The position numbers were made by a program, and so were the translations under genes. The notes under the pieces were generated by a model that had not been told where the DNA came from, ran no database searches, and saw nothing but the letters and a program-made list of their open reading frames with translations. Below, piece by piece: positions 24,797 to 32,958 of a DNA stretch of 64,000 nt. This stretch comes from Thermoplasmatales archaeon BRNA1 (GTDB lineage: Archaea > Thermoplasmatota > Thermoplasmata > Methanomassiliicoccales > Methanomethylophilaceae). The stretch is from NCBI GenBank assembly GCA_000350305.1, contig CP002916.1, positions 558,001 to 622,000 of the forward strand, given 5' to 3'. The stretch's first letter is position 1, and each line of letters opens with the position of its first letter.

Positions 24797-26194
24797 ATGA
24801 GGGGAGGACGTCTCACCAGCGGCGAACTGAGGATGCTTCTTGCGGCGACCACCATCGCCACATTCGTCACCCCCCTGATGTCCACCATGCTGAACCTCTC
24901 CCTTCTGGATATCGGAGAGGAGTTCGACGTCGGTTCCCACGACCTCGGATACGTGAACACGATGTTCATCCTGGGTTCCGTCATCGGGATGGTCCCGGCG
25001 GCCAAGATCGCCAGCATCTACGGGATGAGGAAGGTCTTCCTGTCGGGGATCCTGGGATCCATGGCATCCGCGCTGATAATAATGTCCAGTCCCAACTTCC
25101 CGTTCCTCATAGTCCTCCGTCTCCTGACGGGGATATTCGCATCCCAGATCCTGGTCACGTCCGTTGCCATGATCGGTCTTTCCTTCCCGGTGGAGAACAG
25201 GGGATGGGCCATCGGCGTGAACACCACGGGGGTGTATATCGGTCTGTCCCTGGGACCCACCATCGGAGGGCTGCTGTCCGATACCTTCGGCTGGAGGTCG
25301 CTTTTCGTCCTCATCGTGGCCCTGTTCATGGTCGCCTTCGCGGTCTGCACCAGATACAAGGGCGAGATGAAGCCCCAGGAGGGCCGGATGATGGATTGGA
25401 AGGGGGCCGTGATGTGGGGCATCTCCATCTTCGTCCTGATGTACGGCGTGGTCAACATGAGCGAGGGATGGGCCCTCGTGATGATCGCCGTCGGAGGGGT
25501 CCTCACGGCAGCAACCATCTGGTACCTGCTCCGCGCTGAGTCCCCGGTGCTCAACGTCAAACTGTTCAGGGATCCGACTTTCGCGAAGGCGGCCCTCGCG
25601 TCCTTCATGAACTACGGCGCCTGTTACTCCATCGCCTTCTTCCTGGCACTGTATCTGCAGAGCATAGGGAAGATGACCGCAACCGAAGCCGGGATATTCA
25701 TGCTCCTGCAGCCTCTGATCCAGGTGCTGCTCACCGCAAAGGCGGGAGCGGTGTCGGACAGGATGCGGGACAAGAGGGTCGTCCCCGTGTTCGCATCCGC
25801 CACCACCGCCGTGGGGATCGCCATGTTCATAATGCTTGGGACGGACACCTCCATGTTCTACGTGGCCGTCATGATGGTCATCCTCGGGGTCGGACTGGGA
25901 TGCTTCGGCGCACCCGTGAACACAATCCTCCTCAACGAGGCCCCGGTCCAGTTCAGGGGGGACGCGTCCGGGGTCGTTGCCCTGGTGCGTCAGACCGGCA
26001 TGATGGTCTCCATGGGGTTCGGCATGGCCTGCATCTCGTTCATAATGGGGAGCACCGACAATCTCGGACCGGATACCTACGACCTGTTTATCGACGTCAT
26101 CCGCCTCGCGTTCTCCATCTGTCTGGTGATGTGCATCCTGGCGCTGATCTGCTGCCTGACCCTGAAGCCGGGCCGGGAAGTTAGGGAATCTTAA
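24797..26194 (+). CDS. MFS exporter, DHA2-like
   Basis: 465 residues, about 14 hydrophobic segments, no soluble insert. Helix 1 carries TPLMSTMLNLSLLDIGEEF and the cytoplasmic loop has AAKIASIYGMRKVF (variant of the MFS loop motif). Antiporter motif C-like glycines appear in GLSLGPTIGGLLSD. Substrate unknown, probably drugs or organic ions. ATG 24797 is used because family similarity begins there; the open frame continues upstream without likeness to transporters. Confidence 0.85.
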   Translation: MRGGRLTSGELRMLLAATTIATFVTPLMSTMLNLSLLDIGEEFDVGSHDLGYVNTMFILGSVIGMVPAAKIASIYGMRKVFLSGILGSMASALIIMSSPNFPFLIVLRLLTGIFASQILVTSVAMIGLSFPVENRGWAIGVNTTGVYIGLSLGPTIGGLLSDTFGWRSLFVLIVALFMVAFAVCTRYKGEMKPQEGRMMDWKGAVMWGISIFVLMYGVVNMSEGWALVMIAVGGVLTAATIWYLLRAESPVLNVKLFRDPTFAKAALASFMNYGACYSIAFFLALYLQSIGKMTATEAGIFMLLQPLIQVLLTAKAGAVSDRMRDKRVVPVFASATTAVGIAMFIMLGTDTSMFYVAVMMVILGVGLGCFGAPVNTILLNEAPVQFRGDASGVVALVRQTGMMVSMGFGMACISFIMGSTDNLGPDTYDLFIDVIRLAFSICLVMCILALICCLTLKPGREVRES

Positions 26195-26266
26195 TCCGAA
26201 AAACATGGAATTAGGCACAATTAACACGAAATAAGCCCTATATACGCAGTTACGGTATATCCGGCG

Positions 26267-27310
26267 ATGGCAGAGGAGAAGGTCTCGGCAGCGCGCAGGA
26301 ACTTCAATTTCCAGAAGGTCATAGCCGCCGTCGGGACGGTCCTGATGCTGGGCAAGTTCTTCGCATACTTGCTCACGGGATCCGTCGCCATCCTCACCGA
26401 CGCCCTGGAGAGCATTGTCAACGTGGTCGCGGGATGCATCGGACTTTACGCACTCTGGCTCTCCATGCAGCCCGCCGACCGTTCACACCCCTACGGGCAC
26501 GGGAAGGTGGAGCTCATCTCCTCCTCGGTCGAGGGCACGATGATAGTCATCGCCGGCCTGCTGATCATCTACGAGTCGGTCATGAGGCTCCTGAACCCGG
26601 AGGACATCCGCGAGCTGGATGTCGGCATCGTCATCGTGGCATTGGCAGCCATAGCGAACTTCGCCATGGGCGCCACCGCCATCCGTATGGGGAAGAAGTC
26701 GAATTCCATCGCCCTGGAGGCGAGCGGAAGGCACCTCTGCACGGACACCTACTCCTCCGTCGGAATCATCATCGGCCTCACCATAGTCCTTGCGGCCGAC
26801 TGGGCCGGATACGACTGCGCATGGATCGACCCAATCATGGCGCTCATGTTCGGTGCGTTCATCGTCGTCACCGGAGTCCGCGTGATCTACCGCTCCTTCA
26901 ACGGCATCATGGACGGGGCGGACAGGATCATCCTCCGCGAGGTCATCCGCTGCCTGAACAAGGTCCGCACCCCCGAGATCATCGACGTCCATCACCTCAG
27001 GGTCGTCAGGTACGGAACCGCCGTCCACATAGACGCGCACATGGTGGTCCCCCAGGACCTCTCCATAGAGCAGGTCTGGAACCTCCAGGTCACCATGTCC
27101 GATACCATCATGAGGATGATCGGGGAGAACGTCGACATCACCTTCCAGGCCGAATCCTGCGAGGAGAAGAGCTGCGCCCACTGCCCGAAGGAGAACTGCG
27201 GCAAGAGGGCGGAGGATTTCGTGAGGATCGTGTTCATCGGAGAGGAGGAGGCCACCGACAATTTCCCCGCGTCCTGGCAGAGCTGGCAGGAGAGGCACAG
27301 GAAACACTGA
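26267..27310 (+). CDS. Cation diffusion facilitator (CDF) metal exporter
   Basis: 347 residues with six membrane helices and a cytoplasmic C-terminal domain. Metal-site motifs: ILTDALESIVN in helix 2, HPYGHGKVE after helix 3, and LCTDTYSS in helix 5. After the usual C-domain there is a Cys/His-rich tail (CEEKSCAHCPKENCGK) that could sense or bind metal. TATA CCTATATACG lies 25 bases before ATG 26267 (leaderless). Substrate probably Zn, Mn or Fe. Confidence 0.92.
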   Translation: MAEEKVSAARRNFNFQKVIAAVGTVLMLGKFFAYLLTGSVAILTDALESIVNVVAGCIGLYALWLSMQPADRSHPYGHGKVELISSSVEGTMIVIAGLLIIYESVMRLLNPEDIRELDVGIVIVALAAIANFAMGATAIRMGKKSNSIALEASGRHLCTDTYSSVGIIIGLTIVLAADWAGYDCAWIDPIMALMFGAFIVVTGVRVIYRSFNGIMDGADRIILREVIRCLNKVRTPEIIDVHHLRVVRYGTAVHIDAHMVVPQDLSIEQVWNLQVTMSDTIMRMIGENVDITFQAESCEEKSCAHCPKENCGKRAEDFVRIVFIGEEEATDNFPASWQSWQERHRKH

Positions 27311-27355
27311 TCTCCCTGGGACACTCTTTTATGCTCATCCCCCATACACGGGATC

Positions 27356-27952
27356 ATGTTCGGTCTCGGCGGCTCAAACGTCCCCAAGCAGGTCAAAGAA
27401 GCGAAGATGTCCAAGTGGTACGGTTCCCTCTCGAACCAGAACCAGGTCAAGCTCAAGCGCTATCTGGACTTCGCAGACACCAGGGACGAGGCCGCCTTCG
27501 TGGTATCTGTCTGCAAGGCAGCCATCGACGACCACAACTACAAGTTCGCCGTCGCGGTGTACGAGAGTGTCTCCGAGATCAGGTTCGACGCCGTCCAGAA
27601 ATACGACGTCAACGAGGCCGCCATCCTCGCCTACTTCAACACCGAGCAGTACGACGAGTGCATGCGGCTATGCGACCTCGGCCTGGAGATGCTTAGGGAC
27701 ACCAACGTCAGGAACCATGTCCTCGACGGCAAGGACGTCTTCCCCGAGGAGGTCAACTGCCGCAACTACAAGATCAACGTGATGGTCGGCGTCCAGAAGA
27801 GATACGATGAGTCCAACGGAGTCCTGGACCAGTACGTGGCCGACGGCCTAATCTCCGCGGAAGAGGCGGAGTACAGGAAGAACTCCATCAAGACCTACAG
27901 GCTTCAGAGGACCTTCGACGGGATCTTCTCCCAGGTTCCCAAGAATCAGTGA
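27356..27952 (+). CDS. Protein of unknown function with TPR-like helices
   Basis: 198 residues, acidic, mostly helical; paired helices such as EAAILAYFNTEQYDECMRLC suggest a TPR-like region around residues 75-115. No catalytic motif. TATA-like CTTTTATGC (27326-27334) is about 25 bases upstream of ATG 27356, so the transcript is probably leaderless. Convergent with the next gene with a 7-base overlap. Confidence 0.65.
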   Translation: MFGLGGSNVPKQVKEAKMSKWYGSLSNQNQVKLKRYLDFADTRDEAAFVVSVCKAAIDDHNYKFAVAVYESVSEIRFDAVQKYDVNEAAILAYFNTEQYDECMRLCDLGLEMLRDTNVRNHVLDGKDVFPEEVNCRNYKINVMVGVQKRYDESNGVLDQYVADGLISAEEAEYRKNSIKTYRLQRTFDGIFSQVPKNQ

Positions 27953-28290
27953 ATCAGGCTTCTCCAGGCGATCTGGGGGACCACGTCCACGGCGGGTTCC
28001 TCGTAGGGGTGCACCCTGTCGATGATCTTCAGGACGTTCTCCAGGTCCTTCTCCCTGCAGACGAACTTTATCCTAATCTCGTCGGCGACGGTGATCTCAC
28101 CGACCTTTCCGTCGAAGGGATCCGCTCCCTCCTCCGTCCTCCAAGTCCCTTTGCAGGGCATGATGCAGAAGGTCCTGCTGTAACCGGGATAGACGGGTTC
28201 CATGACCTTGTCGATGGCGTCCATGAGAGCATCGGAATGGGATGCTGGCACATTTACGGAAATTCCGTAGATCCTCTCAGTCCCTTCCAT
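27946..28290 (-). CDS. YqfO/NIF3-insert-like small domain protein
   Basis: 114 residues. The run from YSRTFCIMPCKGTWR to RVHPYEEPAVDVV matches the PII/CutA-like domain inserted in some NIF3 proteins and found alone as COG3323. Binding of a metal or small molecule is likely from the fold; role unknown. Its start overlaps the end of the PHP-domain gene by 14 bases, so the two are co-transcribed. Confidence 0.65.
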   Translation of the reverse strand: MEGTERIYGISVNVPASHSDALMDAIDKVMEPVYPGYSRTFCIMPCKGTWRTEEGADPFDGKVGEITVADEIRIKFVCREKDLENVLKIIDRVHPYEEPAVDVVPQIAWRSLIH

Positions 28291-29239
28291 GGTCGTCGAA
28301 CTCCTCGATCATCTTGTCGATGTCCGCCAGCCTGCGATCGATGTGTCTCATGGCCTTCCTGGCCTTGCGTTTGAGGAAGGTCACGGAGAGTATGGTGGCG
28401 AGCATGGATACCAGGGGGAAGCGGTAAGCGTAACCTCCGTACAGGCCGGTGGCGTTCTTTATCGAGGTGTTCGTGAGGACCTTCGTGACCAGCCTGCTTC
28501 CCTCGACGGGCTGCAGCTCTCCCCTCAGCGCCTTCCTCATAAGTTCCTGGCCCCCCTTGACCACCTCCATGCTCCAGTAGACCTGCATGATCTCCGGAGC
28601 GGGGACGCCGACGGGGACGGTCTTCCTGTGCAGGATGGCCTGCCTGAACTCCTCGGCGGTGGTGCCGGGGAACTCGGTCCAGTTGTAACCTGCGGTGTAG
28701 AGTGAATGCGCATCGCTCCCGGAGAGGGCGGCCCATCTGCCGGGGTGCCTGTCCATGACGCACTGCGCGAACTAGTTGGAGTATACGTCGGGGTGGCCGC
28801 CGTTGATGGTCTCGAACCCCTCGATGGGGAGTTCGAAGATCTTCTCCTGCAGGCCGTTGACGTGTACGGAGAAGGGATGGGGTGCGATCGCTATGCCGCC
28901 CTGCTCGTGGATGATGTCCACGGTCTCCTCGGGGGACAGCAGGCTCTTGGGGGTCTCGGTCAGCCACAGGCCGATGACCTCTCCCTGGTTGGTCATGACC
29001 TCGTCGCCGACGACGATCTCGATGTCGTCGAACTGTCTGGCGTATTTCTGGGCGATGAAGCCTCCCCTGGTGTCGTTGTGGTCGGTGATGCAGAGGACGT
29101 TCAGCCCCCTGCGCCTGGCGTCGTCCACCTGGACGGAGGGCTCGATGACGGATTCGGGAAAACGGAGGATGCCCAGGCTGTTGAAGCCGGAGTAATTGGT
29201 GTGGACGTGCGTGTCCGCCTTTCCCGTCATCCCATCCAT
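28277..29239 (-). CDS. PHP-domain phosphoesterase-like protein with an in-frame TAG (possible pyrrolysine)
   Basis: 320 residues if TAG codon 156 (28772-28774) is read through. Before it: DTHVHTNYSG (first metal motif), ITDHNDTRGG, IVVGDEV, APHPFSVH; after it, in the same frame: LSGSDAHSLYT, the last PHP metal motif, then a basic membrane-like tail (FPLVSMLATILSVTFL). Both halves are needed for the metal site and neither shows other decay. Methanomassiliicoccales use TAG for pyrrolysine, and no gene here was seen to end in TAG. A plain nonsense mutation is the alternative. TATA about 29290-29300. Confidence 0.6.
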
Positions 29240-29320
29240 GCGATCTCAGCCCCTCTGCTTGTCAAATTGAGCAGTACTAAATTAGGTCTCCCTAATATAA
29301 CTTTGACCCAATGTTCCGGC

Positions 29321-31099
29321 TCATTCCTCGTCGGCGTAGTAGTACTCGCCCTTGGACTTCTGGGTCCTGTCCAGGTTGGAGTCCTCCTTGTTGATCCTGG
29401 GGCGGTGGGTGTCGGCATCCCTCCTGAAGGTGATGTCCACGCTCTTCAGGAACTTGTTCATGCCCTCCCTCATGAGGAACGGGCCCTCGGCGATACCGTG
29501 GTGTCCCGGATCCCCTCCGAACACCATCAGGGAGTCGGAGACCATGTCGATGAAGTAGATGTCGTGGTCGACGATGAGGGCCGACCTCCCGGTCTTCTCC
29601 ATCATCCCGGAGATGCACTTGGCGGCCTCCATCCTCTGGTTGGAGTCCAGGTACGCGGAGGGCTCGTCGAGCAGGTAGATGTCCGCGTCCTCCGCGAGGC
29701 ATCCCGCGATTGCGACCCTCTGAAGCTCTCCTCCGGAGAGGTTCTTCATAGGCTTGTCGAAGAGGAACTTGATTGCCAGGGGATTGATGACCTGGGTCTC
29801 GAAAAATCCCGAGGTCACGGTGTCGTAGTTCTTGGCATAGAGGTAGTCCTGCACGGTCCCCTCGTACTCCTGGGAGATGTACTGGGGCTTGTATGCGACC
29901 TTCATAACCCCGTTGACGCTCCCGGTGTCGGGCTTGATCTCGCCGGCGAGCATCTTGACGAAGGTGGTCTTTCCTGTGGCGTTCGGGCCGACGACCCCGA
30001 CGGACTCCCCGATCCTGACGGCGCCGGAGGACACGTCGAGTTTGAACTCGCCGAAGTCCTTGGATACGTTCTCGAAGTCGATGAGCTCGGGGGTGACCCA
30101 ATCCCCTTTCGGAGCGGATACCGCGAACTCGATGGGCTTGTCCCTGAACCTGATGTTCTCCTCCGGGAGGTATCCGGTCAGGTAGACGTTGATGGCGGTG
30201 CGGACCTGCCTCCCGAGGGTGAACACACCGTACGCCCCCTCGGATCCGTAGACCAGGTTGACGTTGTCCGCGAGATAGTCGAGGATGGCGAGGTCGTGCT
30301 CGATGACGACGACGAACTTGTCGTCGCTGGCGAGGGATTTGATGATGCGGGCCATCTTCACCCTCTGGTAGATGTCAAGGTAGGAGGTGGGCTCGTCGAA
30401 GAAGTAGATGTCGGCGTCCTTCATGCAGGTGGCCGCCATGGCGACCCTCTGCAGCTCTCCGCCGGAGAGCTTGGTCAGGTCCCTGTCGAGGATCTCGGTT
30501 AGGCCGAAGGTCCCGGCGGCCTCCTCGAGGGTCATGCGCTCCTGCACCTTGGAGAGCATGTCGCGGACCACCCCGTTGACCGCCTTGGGAATCTTGTCGA
30601 CATACTGGGGCTTGACGGCGGTCCTGATGCCCCCGCTGTAGACGTTTGAGAAGTACTCGTGGATGTCGGTACCCTTGAAGTGGGCGAGGACCTCCTCCTT
30701 GGAAGGGGGGTTCTCGTAGTTTCCGAGGTTGGGGATCACGAGACCGGAGAGGATGTTGATGGCGGTGGTCTTTCCGATTCCGTTGGGTCCGAGGATACCG
30801 GTGATCGCCCCCTTCTTGGGGACGGGCAGGCGGAACAGGCGGAAGGTGTTCTCGCCGTATTGGTGGACCATCTCCTCCTTGAGCTCGTCGGCGAGGCCGA
30901 TGAGCTTGATCGCCTTGAACGGACACTTGTTCACGCAGATGCCGCAACCCTGGCAGAGGGTCTCGGAGATGATGGGCTTGCCCCTCTCCCCGAACTCAAT
31001 GACGTTGACTCCTGTGCGGATAAGGGGGCAGAATTTCTCGCACTCCTTGTTGCACTTCTTGTTCTGGCACCTGTCGAACAGTACCGCCGCAATCCTCAT
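29321..31099 (-). CDS. Ribosome recycling factor ABCE1 (Rli1)
   Basis: Twin-ATPase that splits ribosomes after termination. 592 residues: N-terminal Fe-S domain (CQNKKCNKECEKFCP, then CQGCGICVNKCPF), first ABC domain (GPNGIGKTT, signature LSGGELQRVA), second ABC domain (GPNATGKTT, again LSGGELQRVA). ATG 31099 is used since the Fe-S domain starts there and a TATA (TTTATATGC, about 31120-31128) sits 25 bases upstream; open codons beyond are not family-like. Confidence 0.96.
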   Translation of the reverse strand: MRIAAVLFDRCQNKKCNKECEKFCPLIRTGVNVIEFGERGKPIISETLCQGCGICVNKCPFKAIKLIGLADELKEEMVHQYGENTFRLFRLPVPKKGAITGILGPNGIGKTTAINILSGLVIPNLGNYENPPSKEEVLAHFKGTDIHEYFSNVYSGGIRTAVKPQYVDKIPKAVNGVVRDMLSKVQERMTLEEAAGTFGLTEILDRDLTKLSGGELQRVAMAATCMKDADIYFFDEPTSYLDIYQRVKMARIIKSLASDDKFVVVIEHDLAILDYLADNVNLVYGSEGAYGVFTLGRQVRTAINVYLTGYLPEENIRFRDKPIEFAVSAPKGDWVTPELIDFENVSKDFGEFKLDVSSGAVRIGESVGVVGPNATGKTTFVKMLAGEIKPDTGSVNGVMKVAYKPQYISQEYEGTVQDYLYAKNYDTVTSGFFETQVINPLAIKFLFDKPMKNLSGGELQRVAIAGCLAEDADIYLLDEPSAYLDSNQRMEAAKCISGMMEKTGRSALIVDHDIYFIDMVSDSLMVFGGDPGHHGIAEGPFLMREGMNKFLKSVDITFRRDADTHRPRINKEDSNLDRTQKSKGEYYYADEE

Positions 31100-31153
31100 G
31101 GACGGCACCATCCGTCGCGCATATAAATAAAAAAGGGTGGGAAAAGGGGGAAG

Positions 31154-31172
31154 ACGGGGCTGTAAGCCCCGT
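31154..31172 (-). terminator. Hairpin after the small membrane-protein gene
   Basis: Perfect 8-bp stem ACGGGGCT / AGCCCCGT with loop GTA, just downstream of the gene ending at 31182, with T-rich sequence following on the minus strand. Confidence 0.55.
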
Positions 31173-31181
31173 GGTTTAGCT

Positions 31182-31364
31182 TCAGACGGTTCTGAGGGGG
31201 CGGGTGAAGATGGCCCTGTAGGCGAAGTGTCCGAGGACGACGATTCCGATGCAGGCATCGATCATGGCATTCTCGGCAACACCGAGCCCGTTGAACACGT
31301 TGAACGCGACAAGGGCGACGATGCCGATGATTGCGTAGAGCAGGTTTGTGATACTGAATTCCAT
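31182..31364 (-). CDS. Small two-helix membrane protein
   Basis: 60 residues with two hydrophobic segments (about residues 7-28 and 33-52) and a basic end (RAIFTRPLRTV). AGAGGA before the ATG, a TATA-like AAATATAAG (about 31419-31427) and a downstream hairpin support a real gene. No family recognised. Confidence 0.6.
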   Translation of the reverse strand: MEFSITNLLYAIIGIVALVAFNVFNGLGVAENAMIDACIGIVVLGHFAYRAIFTRPLRTV

Positions 31365-31541
31365 TTTGATTCCTCTCTGACTCCCGCCCTTGGAGTTTTC
31401 CCCGCCGGCTTAAGAGCTTATATTTCAAATTGTTGTCTAGTTTATAATATATTCGCAATTAATTATTTATACAAATGCAAAAAGACTGCGATTTCCGTTC
31501 GCAGAAATCTATATATTCATGTTTGTGGGGGTTGAGGCCAG

Positions 31542-32906
31542 ATGAACGAGACGAGAGGCACCAGGGTTCTGTTATCCGATCCGGTTTCCGCGATCCCCCA
31601 GCTGGCCCTCCCGCTGGCGGTCGCGATCTTCGTTCAGAACCTCAACGGGGTCACCGATGCGATGTGGGCCGCATGGCTCGGAGCCGATGCCCTCGGGGGC
31701 CTCGGGCTCGCATACCCCCTGTATGCCTCCATAGTCGGAATCGGCAGCGGACTCGCCATAGGGGTGGCGGCCGCCGAGGCGAGGGCGGTAGGTCTCGGCG
31801 ACCGCGAAGGCGCGTCGGGATACGCCGCTCAGTCGTTCACGATATCCCTCGTGATTTCCGTTGCGTTGGCAATCCCGTTGGTCATCTTCGCCGTCCCGCT
31901 CATGGACGCCTTCGGCTCAGGCGCCGCCAGCAGGGAGGCCGTGGACTACGGAATGCCGTTCTTCTCCTTCGGGTTCTTCATCATAGCGTCTGCCGTGATG
32001 TCCGGCATCCTGAGAGGGGAGGGCGCGGCCAAGGAGTCCATGGCCATCCAGGTGATCGGTGCCGCGACCAACATCGTACTCGACCCCGTTCTGATGTACG
32101 GGCTGGACATGGGTGTTGCCGGAGCGGGTTGGGCGACCGTCATCGCAGGTGCGGTTTCCCTCCTACTGGGTCTTTCCTTCTATGCGAGGAAGAAGATGTT
32201 CATCGTGCTCAGGCCCAGGGGTATGATCCCTTCCGCGAGGATGTCCAAGGAGATCCTGTATGTCGGGGCCCCCGAGGCGGCGGAACTCGCCACCATGTCC
32301 CTGATCAACATCCCCATGAACTTCATCATCGTGGGAGTGGGCGGCGCGAGCGCGGTGGGGTTCTACACCTCCGCATGGAGGATAGCATATCTGGTGCTCA
32401 TCCCAGCCCAGGCCATATCCGGTGCGATCGTATCGGTCTGCTCCACGGAATTCGCCCGCGGCAGGGGGGACCTGGTCCAGAGGGCATTCTCCTTCGGTAC
32501 GAGGATATCCCTGAAGCAGACCACCATCTTTGCCGTCGTCATGGCGGTGCTGTCCTATCCCCTGGCAATGGTGTTCACCGCATCCTCGTCCATGGATCCC
32601 TACCGCGGGGAGATGTGCATACTGATCATACTGCTGGCACTTATGCTGCCGGTCATGTCACAGGTGTTCGTGGGAAGTGCGTATCTGCAGGCCCTCAAGC
32701 ATTCCGAGATCGGATTCCTCAGCTCCTTCATCAGGAACCTCATCATGGTGTCGGGATACTTCGTCGCAGCAGAACTGTTCGGCGTGACCATGGGGATATG
32801 GGTGGCCTGCTCGGCCATCGAGATCTTCGGCGGGACCATGATGTGGCTGTTCGCCAGGAGGTACGTCAGGGCCTTCGTCTCCGCACATCCGTGCGCGCCC
32901 GCATGA
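31542..32906 (+). CDS. MATE family multidrug exporter
   Basis: 454 residues, about 12 membrane helices. MATE features: AIPQLALPLAVAIFVQNLNG in helix 1, GADALGGLGLAYPL, and a repeat of the same pattern in the second half (GAPEAAELATMSLIN). Exports cationic drugs or metabolites using Na+ or H+. TATA TCTATATATTC (about 31507-31517) places the start near ATG 31542. Confidence 0.92.
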   Translation: MNETRGTRVLLSDPVSAIPQLALPLAVAIFVQNLNGVTDAMWAAWLGADALGGLGLAYPLYASIVGIGSGLAIGVAAAEARAVGLGDREGASGYAAQSFTISLVISVALAIPLVIFAVPLMDAFGSGAASREAVDYGMPFFSFGFFIIASAVMSGILRGEGAAKESMAIQVIGAATNIVLDPVLMYGLDMGVAGAGWATVIAGAVSLLLGLSFYARKKMFIVLRPRGMIPSARMSKEILYVGAPEAAELATMSLINIPMNFIIVGVGGASAVGFYTSAWRIAYLVLIPAQAISGAIVSVCSTEFARGRGDLVQRAFSFGTRISLKQTTIFAVVMAVLSYPLAMVFTASSSMDPYRGEMCILIILLALMLPVMSQVFVGSAYLQALKHSEIGFLSSFIRNLIMVSGYFVAAELFGVTMGIWVACSAIEIFGGTMMWLFARRYVRAFVSAHPCAPA

Positions 32907-32958
32907 GCGCGCGTGCGACGGAATTATTAATAATGGGCTGGCGGGTTGCAGGTACATC

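Noticed and set aside
28772-28774. Reading the PHP gene as two separate genes or a frameshifted pseudogene
   Set aside because: Both halves are in the same frame, only one codon (TAG) separates them, and no other damage is visible; kept as one gene with a caveat.
28706-30502. 598-codon open frame antisense to the PHP and ABCE1 genes
   Set aside because: Antisense shadow; the opposite strand encodes clear motif-bearing proteins.
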